This document shows positions 28,742 through 37,270 of a stretch of DNA of 64,000 bases, in pieces (positions within the stretch are counted from its first letter, which is position 1; every line of letters begins with the position of its first letter). Below the pieces are notes generated by a model, which searched no databases, was not told the DNA's origin, and was given only the letters and a program-made list of their open reading frames with translations. The translations under genes were made by a program, and so were the position numbers. Source of the DNA: Alitiscatomonas aceti. Lineage in GTDB: Bacteria; Bacillota; Clostridia; Lachnospirales; Lachnospiraceae. The DNA lies in NCBI RefSeq assembly GCF_025567195.1, contig NZ_JAOQJF010000008.1:72378-136377 (forward strand), read 5' to 3'.

Positions 28742-29356
28742 TTACTGCTTGATGATCTTATCTGCGTTGGCAAGCTTTTCCACAATGGTGTACATATTGG
28801 TCACGCTTCCCACCGCCAGCTTGTCTTTCAGATTATAATAATCCAGACATGTTCCGCATGTAAGGATCTCCACGCCCTGGGCTTCCATATTCTTTAAATC
28901 ATCCAGAGACGGAGAGCCCTCGGTCGTGATGGTTGCGCCGCCGTTGTAGAAAAGGATGGTGCTGGGAAGCTCGTCTAACTGGGAAAGAGCAAAGATAAAG
29001 CCCTTCATCAGGACCTTGCCCAGCTCGTCGTTTCCATGTCCCATGCGCTCGGAAGCGATGGCTACTACGGTGTTTTTTCTTCTGTCCACGCCGCAGGAAG
29101 CCTCCTCCTCGGCTCCGTTCTCCTCCAGGGGCTTGTCCAGGGTGATCTTCACGATGAACAGCTTTTCTTCCTTCTTCTCTGCAAAGGACTTTAAGCCCTT
29201 GCTGGATGCCAGACGGGTCAGGTTCTGGACGGCGATCTCATTATCTACATGAACCTCAACGGTTCCAGCCTCTGTCATTGCCTTTAATGCCTTTGTGGCT
29301 TTCACTACCGGGATCGGGCACTGGTCTCCCACTGCATTTACGACTACATTTGCCAT
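28742..29356 (-). CDS. yedF: YedF-type sulfurtransferase-like selenium metabolism protein
   Basis: The 204-residue product has an N-terminal TusA-like domain with the Cys-Pro motif VNAVGDQCPIPVVKATKAL (Cys near residue 12) and a C-terminal DsrE-like domain (VVAIASERMGHGNDELGKVLMKGFIFALSQL). It contains ILFYNGGA and ILTCGTCLDYY with a CxxC pair. This two-domain form is found mostly in selenium-using bacteria, often near selD. The ATG at 29356 follows GGAGGA with good spacing, so the in-frame start at 29389 is rejected. It is the first gene of the operon with the activase and reductase, and divergent from selD. Confidence 0.9.
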   Translation of the reverse strand: MANVVVNAVGDQCPIPVVKATKALKAMTEAGTVEVHVDNEIAVQNLTRLASSKGLKSFAEKKEEKLFIVKITLDKPLEENGAEEEASCGVDRRKNTVVAIASERMGHGNDELGKVLMKGFIFALSQLDELPSTILFYNGGATITTEGSPSLDDLKNMEAQGVEILTCGTCLDYYNLKDKLAVGSVTNMYTIVEKLANADKIIKQ

Positions 29357-29402
29357 GATCAAATCCTCCTGCTTGTATTTTTCGCCCAATAAGCTGCCCT
29401 TT

Positions 29403-29432
29403 ATTTTATCGTTGTTTCAGCAGTCTTGTCAA
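29403..29432 (-). promoter_or_regulatory. yedF operon promoter
   Basis: TTGACA (29427-29432) and TAAAAT (29403-29408) are separated by 18 bases. Together with the selD promoter it lies in the 186-base divergent gap. Confidence 0.65.
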
Positions 29433-29482
29433 ATAGCATATTTCAATACATATACCGGTTGTAAATATGTTTATCTATACGG

Positions 29483-29511
29483 TTGCTTTTTAAAAATCCA
29501 GGTGTTATGAT
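29483..29511 (+). promoter_or_regulatory. selD promoter
   Basis: TTGCTT (29483-29488) and TATGAT (29506-29511) are 17 bases apart, 32 bases before the selD start, which has AGGAGG. Confidence 0.65.
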
Positions 29512-29542
29512 GAAATCATGATCAATTAGGAGGTTTTTACAA

Positions 29543-30583
29543 ATGGCAAAAGAACTGCCCCTTACTCAGATGACCACCGCGTCCGGCTGAGCAGCCAAAC
29601 TGGGACCGGGTGTCCTTACAGAAATACTGGAAGATCTTCCAAACGTTTATAATCCCCGCCTTCTGGTGGGTTTTGATACCAGCGACGACGCATGTGTCTA
29701 CAAGATCACCGACGATGTGGCCGCCATCCATACTGTGGATTTCTTTACGCCCATCGTGGACGATCCCTACCAGTTCGGACAGATCGCCGCAGCCAACGCT
29801 TTGAGCGACGTGTACGCCATGGGCGGACAGCCGGCGGTGGCAATGAACTTATTATGTGTTCCCAACTGTCTTTCCAAGGAAACGATCCGGCAGATCTTAA
29901 AGGGCGGCCACGATAAGGCCGTGGAAGCCGGCTGCACCATCGCCGGCGGCCACACGATCCAGGATCCGGAGCCCAAATACGGTCTCTGCGTCACTGGGTA
30001 CGTGCATCCCGATAAGATCCTTAAAAATGTCGGCGCACAGCCTGGGGATCTTTTAGTGATCACCAAGCCCCTGGGAACCGGCGTCCTGACCACAGGAGCC
30101 AAGGCAGACCTGGTATCAAAAGAGGATTATGACGCCATGACCTGTTCCATGGCCACTCTGAACGCCAGGGCAGCTGAAGCAGCCCAGACCTTCCCGGATG
30201 TCCATGCCTGCACCGATATCACAGGCTTTGGTCTTCTGGGACATGCCTATGAGATGGCAGAGGGAAGCGACAGCACCTTAAAGCTCTTCAGCAAAAAGCT
30301 TCCGCTGCTCCACGGAGCCAGAGAGCTGGCGGAAATGGGCATCATCCCTGCCGGAGCCTACCGGAATATGGATTATGTGAAGCCCCATTTACGGATCATG
30401 GATTCTGCCGAGCAGTGCCTGGTGGATCTGATCGCAGACCCCCAGACCTCCGGAGGCCTTCTGGTGGCCCTTCCCGGCGACCAGGCCATGGAGCTCTGCA
30501 AAAAGCTGACCGCCCAGGGCATCACCGGAGCCATCATCGGCGAGGTGGTGGAAAAGACGGATGTGGATCTGATCATTGAGTAA
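29543..30583 (+). CDS. selD: Selenide, water dikinase, itself a selenoprotein (Sec16)
   Basis: SelD makes selenophosphate from selenide and ATP, the selenium donor for selenocysteine and selenouridine. Reading through the in-frame TGA at 29588-29590 gives 346 residues, the usual length. The TGA falls at residue 16 (TTASG-U-AAKLGPG), exactly where other SelD proteins have catalytic Cys or Sec, with the essential Lys three residues later. Downstream are LVGFDTSDDACVY, VDFFTPIVDDPYQFGQIAAANALSDVYAMGG and TDITGFGLLGHAYEMA, all diagnostic. AGGAGG precedes ATG 29543. A start after the TGA would lack the catalytic loop, so this is recoding, not a pseudogene. A good terminator follows. Confidence 0.95.
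29588..29615 (+). other. UGA selenocysteine codon with SECIS-like hairpin in selD
   Basis: The UGA is followed 12 bases later by GGAC (29603-29606), a G-rich loop CGGGU and GUCC (29612-29615). A short stem-loop at this distance fits the bacterial SECIS element recognised by SelB, though exact folding was not computed. Confidence 0.8.
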
Positions 30584-30593
30584 ACGTTTATAA

Positions 30594-30634
30594 TCTGGAA
30601 TTTTGGAACTCATCTAAAATTCCGGATTTTTTTT
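30594..30634 (+). terminator. Terminator after selD
   Basis: TCTGGAATTTT and AAAATTCCGGA form a near-perfect stem, followed by eight Ts. Confidence 0.9.
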
Positions 30635-30658
30635 ATGTTCATAAGGCCGGAAAAATGA

Positions 30659-30664
30659 TATAAT
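30659..30664 (+). promoter_or_regulatory. Probable -10 box of the citC operon
   Basis: TATAAT lies 28 bases before the citC start, after the selD terminator. The best -35 candidate, TGTTCA 17 bases upstream, is weak. Confidence 0.5.
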
Positions 30665-30692
30665 CTCTGTAAAAACAGACAGGAGGGATACT

Positions 30693-31739
30693 ATGACAGA
30701 AGAATTTACGATCCATGAGATCTCCCTGGGATTTCCCCACGATAAAGAGATGCTGGTCCGTTTTTTATCGGACCATGAGCTGGTTTTTGAAGATGACATC
30801 GAAACTGCCTTCGGCGTTTTTGACCAGGACGAGACTCTGCTGGGCTGCGGCTGCTGCGCCGGAAACCTTTTAAAATGCTTTGCCGTGGACGAGGCCCTAA
30901 GAGGTCAGAACGCCCTGGGAAGCCTGGTATCCAGACTGGTGGAAAACCGGTTTGAAGCTGGCCACTATGATCTTTTCGTCATCACCAGGCCAAAAAACAA
31001 GGTTCTTTTCACATCCTGCGGCTTTTATCCCCTGGCTGAGACCCAGTCGGTGCTGATGCTGGAAAACAGGAAAAACGGGCTGGAGCGTTTTTACTCTGCA
31101 TTCCTCCCGGAATCCCTTGAAAACCATGGAAACACCCTGACCGGAGGCGTGGGCTGCATCGTCATGAACTGCAATCCCTTTACCAAAGGCCATCTGGCTC
31201 TGATCACCTATGCCGCCTCCCGGTGCAGCCTGCTCCACATTTTTGTGGTGGAGGAGGACCGTTCCCTCTTCCCCTTTGAGGTGCGGATGCGTCTGGTAAA
31301 GGAAGGAACGGCCCACCTTCCCAATGTGAAGGTCCATCCCTCTGGCCCATATATGATCTCCTCCGCTACCTTCCCCACCTATTTCCTGAAAAAAGGCGAG
31401 GATGCAGCCAGGATCCAGAGCGAGCTGGACATCACTCTGTTCGCCTCCCGGATCGCCCCCTTGTTCCATATCACCAAGCGGTTTGCCGGAGAGGAGCCTC
31501 TGGATCCGGTGACAAGAGATTATAACGAGGCCATGATCCGGCTTCTGCCCCAGTACAGCATTTCCTTTATAAAGATCGCCCGGACCACGGCGGAGACCCC
31601 CGAGGGAAAGCCAGAGGTGATCAGCGCCTCCAGAGTCCGGAAGTTGCTGGCTGAAACCGGCGTTACAGAGGAGGTCTTACAGCTTGTGCCGCCGTGTACG
31701 GCCCAGTATCTGAAAAACGAATTTGGAGCGCGCCCATGA
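30693..31739 (+). CDS. citC: [Citrate (pro-3S)-lyase] ligase
   Basis: CitC acetylates the thiol of the citrate lyase acyl carrier protein prosthetic group with acetate and ATP, switching the lyase on. The 348-residue protein has an N-terminal GNAT-like domain (to about residue 125, ALRGQNALGSLVSRLVENRF) and a C-terminal nucleotidyltransferase domain with the HxGH-type site NCNPFTKGHLALI near residue 160 and the ISASRVRKLL motif near 310. GGAGG precedes ATG 30693. It overlaps the next gene by 4 bases. The lyase subunits citD, citE and citF are not in the window. Confidence 0.94.
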   Translation: MTEEFTIHEISLGFPHDKEMLVRFLSDHELVFEDDIETAFGVFDQDETLLGCGCCAGNLLKCFAVDEALRGQNALGSLVSRLVENRFEAGHYDLFVITRPKNKVLFTSCGFYPLAETQSVLMLENRKNGLERFYSAFLPESLENHGNTLTGGVGCIVMNCNPFTKGHLALITYAASRCSLLHIFVVEEDRSLFPFEVRMRLVKEGTAHLPNVKVHPSGPYMISSATFPTYFLKKGEDAARIQSELDITLFASRIAPLFHITKRFAGEEPLDPVTRDYNEAMIRLLPQYSISFIKIARTTAETPEGKPEVISASRVRKLLAETGVTEEVLQLVPPCTAQYLKNEFGARP

Positions 31740-33175
31740 AATTAAACCAGATCTTCTGCGGCTCTCCGGCGTCCCTGACAGAGATCCTGGACGCCCGGAG
31801 CCGCCGGGCCGGGAAACAGAAAATCCTTTTAAACACACCGGGGGCCCGCTGCCTCATCAGCTTTTCCTTAAATATCCCTGGAGAGATCAAGTGTTTTCCC
31901 ATGGCCATCCGGGCTTTCGAGAAAGGTTTCCGGGAGATCCGGGCCGCCGTTTCCGGCCAGGACCTCCTCTCTTTTGAGGAATCCAGGGAAAACACAGGGC
32001 CGGAGGCCTTTTTCCTTCTGGCTGCCGATGCCCCGGAAATAAAGAGGAAAATGGCCTCCATCGAAGAAAACCACGGACTGGGACGGCTCTTTGACATAGA
32101 CGTCCTGGGACCGGATTCCGTTCCCTTAAGCCGCTCTGTTCTTGGCCTTCCGCCCCGTTCCTGCCTGATCTGCGGCGAAAATGCAAAGGCATGCGCCAGG
32201 AACCGCACCCATTCCATGGAGCTGGTACGGTGGAGGACTGCCCAGATCCTCAACGACTATTTTAAGGAACAGTCTGCCGACCAGGCAGCGGCGGCAGCCG
32301 TCCGCGCCCTGCTCTATGAGGTATCGGCTACGCCAAAGCCCGGCCTGGTGGACCGGAATAACTCCGGTTCCCACCAGGACATGGACTTTTTCACCTTTGT
32401 GGACAGCAGCTCCGCCCTGATCCCCTGGTTTCGGGATTTTTTCAGCATCGGCTGGGAGCATGGGGACGAGACCGGGGACCGGCTTTTTGAACGGCTCCGT
32501 TTTGCCGGACAGAACGCCGAAGCAAAGATGTTTTCCGCCACCGGCGGCGTCAATACCCACAAGGGTCTGATCTTTGCCTCTGCCATCCTCTGCGGAGCCC
32601 TGGGAAAGGTATATAAAGACGCCTTCCTGCTCGGAAAGAAGCCTCCTGTGCCGCTGGACGCGGTGGTCGGGGAATGCAAAAAGCTGGGAAGCTGCTCTCT
32701 GAAAGACTTCAAAGCCGAAGACAGACGCCAGGACGTGTCCGCCGGGGCCGGTCGCAGACGATCCACAGAAGAAACGGCTGGGGAAAGGATCCACACAGCC
32801 TACGGCATTGCCGGAGCCCGCGGAGAGGCTGCCCTGGGCTTTCCGTCGGCCCTTACCATCGGCCTTCCGGCCTTAAAGGCCTGGCTATCCCAGGGCTTTT
32901 CCTTAAACGACGCAGCCGTCCTGACGCTTCTTTCCCTGCTCTCCCAGGTGGACGACACCAATATGATCCACCGGGGCGGCTTAACAGAGGCTGCTGCCGG
33001 AAAAAAAGAAGCCGGTGCCCTCCTTGCAGAGCTGACCCCGGAATCCTTCAGAGAAAAAACAGCCGCCCTGGACCAGTCCTTTATAAAAAGGAATCTGAGT
33101 CCCGGCGGCTGCGCAGATCTCCTGGCCGTCAGCCTGATGATCTGCTTTTTAGAGGAAAGCGGGATGATCGCCTAG
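31736..33175 (+). CDS. citXG: Fused CitX-CitG: citrate lyase prosthetic-group transferase and triphosphoribosyl-dephospho-CoA synthase
   Basis: The 479-residue protein joins two enzymes that build the citrate lyase cofactor. Residues 1 to about 175 are CitX, the holo-ACP synthase, with GLGRLFDIDVLGPDSVPLSRS and RSCLICGENAKACARNRTHS. Residues about 190-479 are CitG, which makes triphosphoribosyl-dephospho-CoA, with LLYEVSATPKPGLVDRNNSGSHQDMDFFTFVDSS, SATGGVNTHKGLIF and QVDDTNMIHRGG. The start at 31736 overlaps the citC stop (ATGA), so an earlier ATG at 31694 is rejected. CitG carries a Lys/Arg-rich insertion near residues 310-350. The gene ends two bases before a convergent gene. Confidence 0.94.
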   Translation: MKLNQIFCGSPASLTEILDARSRRAGKQKILLNTPGARCLISFSLNIPGEIKCFPMAIRAFEKGFREIRAAVSGQDLLSFEESRENTGPEAFFLLAADAPEIKRKMASIEENHGLGRLFDIDVLGPDSVPLSRSVLGLPPRSCLICGENAKACARNRTHSMELVRWRTAQILNDYFKEQSADQAAAAAVRALLYEVSATPKPGLVDRNNSGSHQDMDFFTFVDSSSALIPWFRDFFSIGWEHGDETGDRLFERLRFAGQNAEAKMFSATGGVNTHKGLIFASAILCGALGKVYKDAFLLGKKPPVPLDAVVGECKKLGSCSLKDFKAEDRRQDVSAGAGRRRSTEETAGERIHTAYGIAGARGEAALGFPSALTIGLPALKAWLSQGFSLNDAAVLTLLSLLSQVDDTNMIHRGGLTEAAAGKKEAGALLAELTPESFREKTAALDQSFIKRNLSPGGCADLLAVSLMICFLEESGMIA

Positions 33176-33177
33176 GA

Positions 33178-33774
33178 TCATCCCCTTTCTTCCCCCGTTA
33201 TCCTGCACCTGTCCTCCTCCGTCACCTTGCGGAGCACCCGGCAGGGATTGCCCGCAGCGATCACCCCGGATGGCATATCCTTCGTGACCACGCTTCCAGC
33301 CCCGATGATGGTCCCGTCCCCGATGGAAACACCGCCGCAGACAGTAGAATTGGCTCCGATCCAGACGTCACGGCCAATGGTGACCGGCGCTGACGTACCG
33401 ATCCCGGCCGCCCGCTGGGCCGCGTCTTTGGAATGGCCGGAGCAGGCAATGCAGACGCCCGGCGCAATAAACGCATTTTCCCCGATATGGACCGGAGATG
33501 TGTCCAGGATCACGCAGTTATAATTGATCACCGTCAGCCCGTGGGTGTGGATGTTGAAGCCATAATCACAGCGGAAGGACGGTTCGATGAACGTCAGAGG
33601 GTTGCACGTTCCCAGAAGCTCCCGCAGGATCTCTGCCCGCGCATCTCCCTCCTCCGGACTGGTCTGATTGTACCGCCAGCACAGCATTTTTGCCTTTTTC
33701 TGAAGCTCTCCCGGCATGTCCCTGTGGTCTGAGCAGTATGCCTCTTTCTTTTTCATGATCTCTAACATATCCAT
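33178..33774 (-). CDS. Maltose/galactoside O-acetyltransferase-type enzyme (left-handed beta-helix)
   Basis: The 198-residue protein has the MAT-type N-terminal helix (KEAYCSDHRDMPGELQKKAKMLCWRYNQTSPEE), followed by hexapeptide repeats of a left-handed beta-helix (about 75-185). Family motifs NYNCVILDTSPVHIGENAFIAPGVCI, VTIGRDVWIGANSTVCGGVSIGDGTIIGAGSVVTKDMPSGVIAAGNPCRVLR are clear. It acetylates a sugar hydroxyl with acetyl-CoA; the sugar cannot be named. It overlaps thiM by 13 bases. Alternative starts are Met3 and Met7. The usual catalytic His is seen in CSGHSKDA near residue 115. Confidence 0.9.
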   Translation of the reverse strand: MDMLEIMKKKEAYCSDHRDMPGELQKKAKMLCWRYNQTSPEEGDARAEILRELLGTCNPLTFIEPSFRCDYGFNIHTHGLTVINYNCVILDTSPVHIGENAFIAPGVCIACSGHSKDAAQRAAGIGTSAPVTIGRDVWIGANSTVCGGVSIGDGTIIGAGSVVTKDMPSGVIAAGNPCRVLRKVTEEDRCRITGEERG

Positions 33775-34670
33775 TTCATATTTCTCCCTATGTACGCCTC
33801 ATATAAACCCAGGTCCGGCTGGCTGAGAGCGTCCAGAAGCTTCCATTTATATGTTCCATACCCTCCGTCCCCAATGGCCTCGCAGCTAAAAGAGACCATG
33901 GATACCGCCGAGGCCGCCAGAAGGGCCATCCGGTCCGTTCCCGGCATGGCTCCCGTTTTTTTATGCTCCGCTGCCAGAAGGGCTCCCAGGACGGCTCCTG
34001 TGACGCAGCCCGTGCCCACCAGGTTCACCCGGCGGCTCTTTTCATGGCCGAAGGCAGCCCGGAAGATCCGGTCTTTTCCACCGCTCTCTGAGATCCAGCA
34101 GAGCTTATCCACCGCTCCTGTCTCCAAGATCACCATGTTCCGGTCTTTTTCCCTCATATCCCTTAAAAACGCGGCCTCCTCTTCCAGATGGGAAAACGTC
34201 CCCACACTGTCCACTCCGCTGTGGGCGGTGGCTCCGGTGAGCACCGTGTGGATCTCTGAGCTGTTTCCCTTCAGCACTCCGGACCAGGCCCTCCCAGGCC
34301 ATGAAGCCGCGCACAGACTGGCCGACGCTTTTTTCCGGTATCCGGACGCCCCGGCTCCCACCGGGTCCAGGACCGCCGGGATACCCAGATTTCCGGCAGT
34401 CTGAAGCGCCCGCTCACAGGCCAGATATTTTTCTTCTGACGGCTGGCCCAGGTTCACTGCCAGTCCGTCCGCCGATCCGGTGATCTCCTCCATCTCCTCC
34501 GGGGCCTGGGCCATGAGCGGTCTGGCCCCCATGGCCGCCATGGCGTCGGCACAGAAGGAGGCCGTCACATAGTTGGCGATCATGTGCACCAGAGGTGCCT
34601 GATCCTTAACCATGGAAAACGCCTCCGCCATCCCACGTCCCCAGTCTTTTGTCTCTCCTGTCAGCTCCAT
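33762..34670 (-). CDS. thiM: Hydroxyethylthiazole kinase
   Basis: ThiM phosphorylates 4-methyl-5-(2-hydroxyethyl)thiazole for thiamine salvage. The 302-residue protein shows APLVHMIANYVTASFCADAMAAMGARPLMAQAPEEM, GIPAVLDPVGAGASGYRK, LKGNSSEIHTVL and the anion-hole Cys segment LVGTGCVTGAVLGALLAA near residues 215-230, all typical of ribokinase-like ThiM. It is an isolated salvage gene: no thiE or thiD is adjacent and no TPP riboswitch is visible upstream; it seems to be carried on the transcript of the preceding secreted protein (14-base gap). Confidence 0.92.
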   Translation of the reverse strand: MELTGETKDWGRGMAEAFSMVKDQAPLVHMIANYVTASFCADAMAAMGARPLMAQAPEEMEEITGSADGLAVNLGQPSEEKYLACERALQTAGNLGIPAVLDPVGAGASGYRKKASASLCAASWPGRAWSGVLKGNSSEIHTVLTGATAHSGVDSVGTFSHLEEEAAFLRDMREKDRNMVILETGAVDKLCWISESGGKDRIFRAAFGHEKSRRVNLVGTGCVTGAVLGALLAAEHKKTGAMPGTDRMALLAASAVSMVSFSCEAIGDGGYGTYKWKLLDALSQPDLGLYEAYIGRNMKWIC

Positions 34671-34684
34671 TCTTCTTCCATCTC

Positions 34685-36310
34685 CTATTCTGCGGCCAGC
34701 TCTCCATTGAGTGTCCGGAAATCCCCGGCCAGATCTCCCGCGCTTCCGTCCCGCTCATAGATCCGGCCGTTCTGCTCATAGGTATAGACCCGGATATCGT
34801 CCACATGGATCCGCCGTTCTGCGGTGATGGAAAACGTGTATCTGGGAAGGGATTCAAACTCCATCCGGTACGTTTTCCCCTCGCCCACATGGATCGTCTG
34901 CTCGTCGCCGCCCAGCTGTACCGTCACACTGGCTCCGCCGTTTTCTGCTTCTGCGTAAAATTCCACATGGATCCGGCTGCTTCCGGGGATCCGGCCATCC
35001 AGATCCTGGGAAATGGAGCCCTTTTTCCCGATGACTGCCGCCTTGGAGCCGTTCCGCTCCTCGATCCGGCTGTCTCCAGAAAAGCTCCAGCCCTCCTGGT
35101 CCAGGGCAAACTGGCTGTTATAAACGGCATTATTCACGTAATTCCTGTATACCCATAGCCCGTATCCATTGGTCCGTCCAGAAAGCACTGGGGCCAGGTT
35201 CCTGACAAACTCTCCCACCTGTTCATCCTCCACCTGGGTATTATGGGAGAAGGCCTCAGTGGAATCCATATACAAAAGCTGCTCGATGTAAAGCGGCTTC
35301 CCGGCCGCCGCGTAAATACTGTCCAGATTCCTGGTCATGGCCTCCAGGGCCGTGGAGGCAGAGATCTTATTTCCCGTGTTCTCCTGTCCCATGGACACGC
35401 TGTACATGAGGGCCGCATAATCAGCCCCTGGACAGGGGTAGGTGGCACTGTGGGAATAATATTTCTTTCCTCCCATCCCGTCATACACGATGTCCCCGTC
35501 TGCCCGGATTTCCAGGGACAGCCCCGGGAACACGGCCTGGGTCTCCGTCGTCAGCTCTGTGAGGAAATGGTCATAAAATTCATAAAAAAGCTCCGCGGAG
35601 GGATGGTCCTTATATGGAATATATACCTGTTCAAACGTCTCCAGCTTCGGGCCGTAAAATCCCCTTACCTGGTCCAGAGTGTAATTTTCCTCCAGGTACG
35701 CCTGGTAGCCGCAGTCCTTTGCCATACGGATCCGGCTGGACATGGCCATGTCGCGGCCCATATTTTCCGTATAGTTCCAGAAATCCTCCCAGGTAATGAA
35801 GCCGCCCCAGAAGTTTTCATGGGCCGCCGCCGTTTCATACACCTTTTTGCTGTATTCCAGCCACAGCTTCCGCTCCGGACCATCGTCCTTTGTGATGGCC
35901 GCAAACCGCTTCGGCGTCTCGGTCGCCCCCAGGTAATCCCATACGTATCCCAGCCGCAGGACCACCCCCAGGCCATGGCGCTCCGCGCAGTCCATCACCT
36001 GGTCCAGGCGGGCAAAGGCCCTTTCATTGAAATAGCTTCCCACCTCGCTGGGCTGGAATTCCCGCCACGGGATCACCAGGATCAGGCTGTTGAAGCCGTC
36101 GGCAGCGATCCGCGCCATATTTTCTTCCATGTTTTTGTCTTCGCTGTTCCAGTAGTTAATGGGCCATTCGTCTCCGAAATACGTCACAGATCTCATGTAT
36201 TCCGGAATTTCTGCCGCCTCTGCTTCCATTCCCGTAAATGATGCGGTCCCAAGGACGCAGGCGGCCGTAAACGCCGCAAGTTTTCTTCTGAACTTCATAC
36301 TCTTATCCAT
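34685..36310 (-). CDS. Secreted TIM-barrel glycoside hydrolase-like protein with C-terminal beta-sandwich
   Basis: The 541-residue product has a Sec signal peptide (KFRRKLAAFTAACVLGTASFTGMEAEAAE, likely cut near residue 33). Residues about 45-390 resemble a beta/alpha barrel of the cellulase/GH5-like type: FNSLILVIPWREFQP, RHGLGVVLRLGYVWDYLG, FWGGFITWEDFWNY (candidate acid Glu near residue 174) and KPLYIEQLLYMDST (candidate nucleophile Glu near 330). Residues about 415-510 look like a carbohydrate-binding beta-sandwich (VHVEFYAEAENGGASVTVQLGG type). The substrate is unknown. It has its own promoter at 36399-36427 and leads thiM and the acetyltransferase. Confidence 0.78.
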   Translation of the reverse strand: MDKSMKFRRKLAAFTAACVLGTASFTGMEAEAAEIPEYMRSVTYFGDEWPINYWNSEDKNMEENMARIAADGFNSLILVIPWREFQPSEVGSYFNERAFARLDQVMDCAERHGLGVVLRLGYVWDYLGATETPKRFAAITKDDGPERKLWLEYSKKVYETAAAHENFWGGFITWEDFWNYTENMGRDMAMSSRIRMAKDCGYQAYLEENYTLDQVRGFYGPKLETFEQVYIPYKDHPSAELFYEFYDHFLTELTTETQAVFPGLSLEIRADGDIVYDGMGGKKYYSHSATYPCPGADYAALMYSVSMGQENTGNKISASTALEAMTRNLDSIYAAAGKPLYIEQLLYMDSTEAFSHNTQVEDEQVGEFVRNLAPVLSGRTNGYGLWVYRNYVNNAVYNSQFALDQEGWSFSGDSRIEERNGSKAAVIGKKGSISQDLDGRIPGSSRIHVEFYAEAENGGASVTVQLGGDEQTIHVGEGKTYRMEFESLPRYTFSITAERRIHVDDIRVYTYEQNGRIYERDGSAGDLAGDFRTLNGELAAE

Positions 36311-36398
36311 CCTGTTCTCTTAATGATCATCCGGCAGACGTCCGGCTTTCCGCGATGTATGCAAAAAGTCTGTCTGTCATGCCAGACGCTCCGCGGTT

Positions 36399-36427
36399 AG
36401 TATAGCATGTCCTTCTCTGCTGTGCAA
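36399..36427 (-). promoter_or_regulatory. Promoter of the secreted glycosidase-thiM-acetyltransferase operon
   Basis: TTGCAC (36422-36427) and TATACT (36399-36404) are 17 bases apart, about 90 bases before the start codon. The leader holds a GTCTG/CAGAC hairpin near 36369-36388. Confidence 0.68.
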
Positions 36428-36461
36428 CGCAAAGAAAACAGTTGGAGATGAACGGCCCCGG

Positions 36462-36971
36462 TTATCTCCGGCCGTACACCAGCTCCGCAAACTGCCCGTA
36501 TTGCCGGACGGTTTCCAGTCGGAACCGGCGCATGGCTTCCTTCTGCGTAAACAGAGGGATCCCCTCGCCCAGCAGTACCGGGGCCACCTGGATAATGAGA
36601 TGATCCACCATGTCCTGATCCAGCAGAGGGGCAAGAATGGTATTTCCGCCCACCACCCAGATGCTGCGGTCCTGTCCCAGGCCTTTTACAAACTCCACGG
36701 GATCTCCATTGACTGCTGTAAATCCCGGACAGGAAAGCTCTCTGTGGGTAAAGACATAATTTTCTGTGGTGGGATAAACAGAGGCTGGATCCCCTGTTTT
36801 TTCGATCTCCTGGAACGTCCGGCGCCCCATCAAGGTCACATCCATATGGCTGTAAAATTCGTCATAGCTGGTCTCCTCCGGACTTCCTGTATCATAAAGC
36901 CAGTCCAGGCCATGCCCTTTTGCAGCCAGATACCCATCCAATGTAATACAGCCGTAAAAATATACTGCCAT
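36462..36971 (-). CDS. Dihydrofolate reductase/RibD C-terminal-like family protein
   Basis: The 169-residue protein fits the RibD_C/DHFR-like fold: MAVYFYGCITLDGYLAAKGH at the N terminus, VTLMGRRTFQEI near residue 45-57 and the NADP-binding DRSIWVVGGNTILAPLL near 105-120, followed by IQVAPVLLGEGIPLF. Members are NADPH reductases of often unknown substrate; it is not the essential FolA type, which is distinct. GGAGG precedes ATG 36971. A monocistronic unit with its own promoter. Confidence 0.9.
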   Translation of the reverse strand: MAVYFYGCITLDGYLAAKGHGLDWLYDTGSPEETSYDEFYSHMDVTLMGRRTFQEIEKTGDPASVYPTTENYVFTHRELSCPGFTAVNGDPVEFVKGLGQDRSIWVVGGNTILAPLLDQDMVDHLIIQVAPVLLGEGIPLFTQKEAMRRFRLETVRQYGQFAELVYGRR

Positions 36972-37270
36972 GTCAGTCCTCCTTACTGAAAATCTCTTGT
37001 CTCATCAGTATAACCCAGGATACAGTCCTGCACAACCATATCTTACCCTTTTGATCTATGCCTCTATTATCAGTCTTACGCCCTGACAATCTGCTGCATA
37101 CCTCTTTAAGCCGGTACAGGCCTGTTCCCCCATGATGCCGCCGGAGAAAAACCGCTCCCCATTTGTTCTTTCCAGGAACAAAGGAGATCTTTCTCTATGG
37201 AACCAGAAGAGCAGATATGATACAATGGTTTAAAATGAAAATCTCTTCTCAAAAGAAAGGATGTTCCCCC
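36972..37270. other. Divergent gap between the DHFR-like gene and the radical SAM pair
   Basis: The leftward promoter is TTGTGC (37030-37035) and TATACT (37007-37012) with a 17-base spacer that contains the palindrome CAGGA-TACAG-TCCTG (37016-37030), a possible operator. Rightward, an extended -10-like TGATACAAT lies near 37218-37226 with no clear -35. The rest shows no coding or RNA structure that I recognise. Confidence 0.55.

Noticed and set aside
29588..29590. TGA as a nonsense mutation making selD a pseudogene
   Set aside because: It lies at the catalytic position where SelD proteins carry Sec or Cys, the frame is otherwise intact and a SECIS-like hairpin follows.
34671..34684. TPP riboswitch upstream of thiM
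   Set aside because: Only 14 bases separate thiM from the preceding gene, and no thi-box motif was seen in the operon leader.
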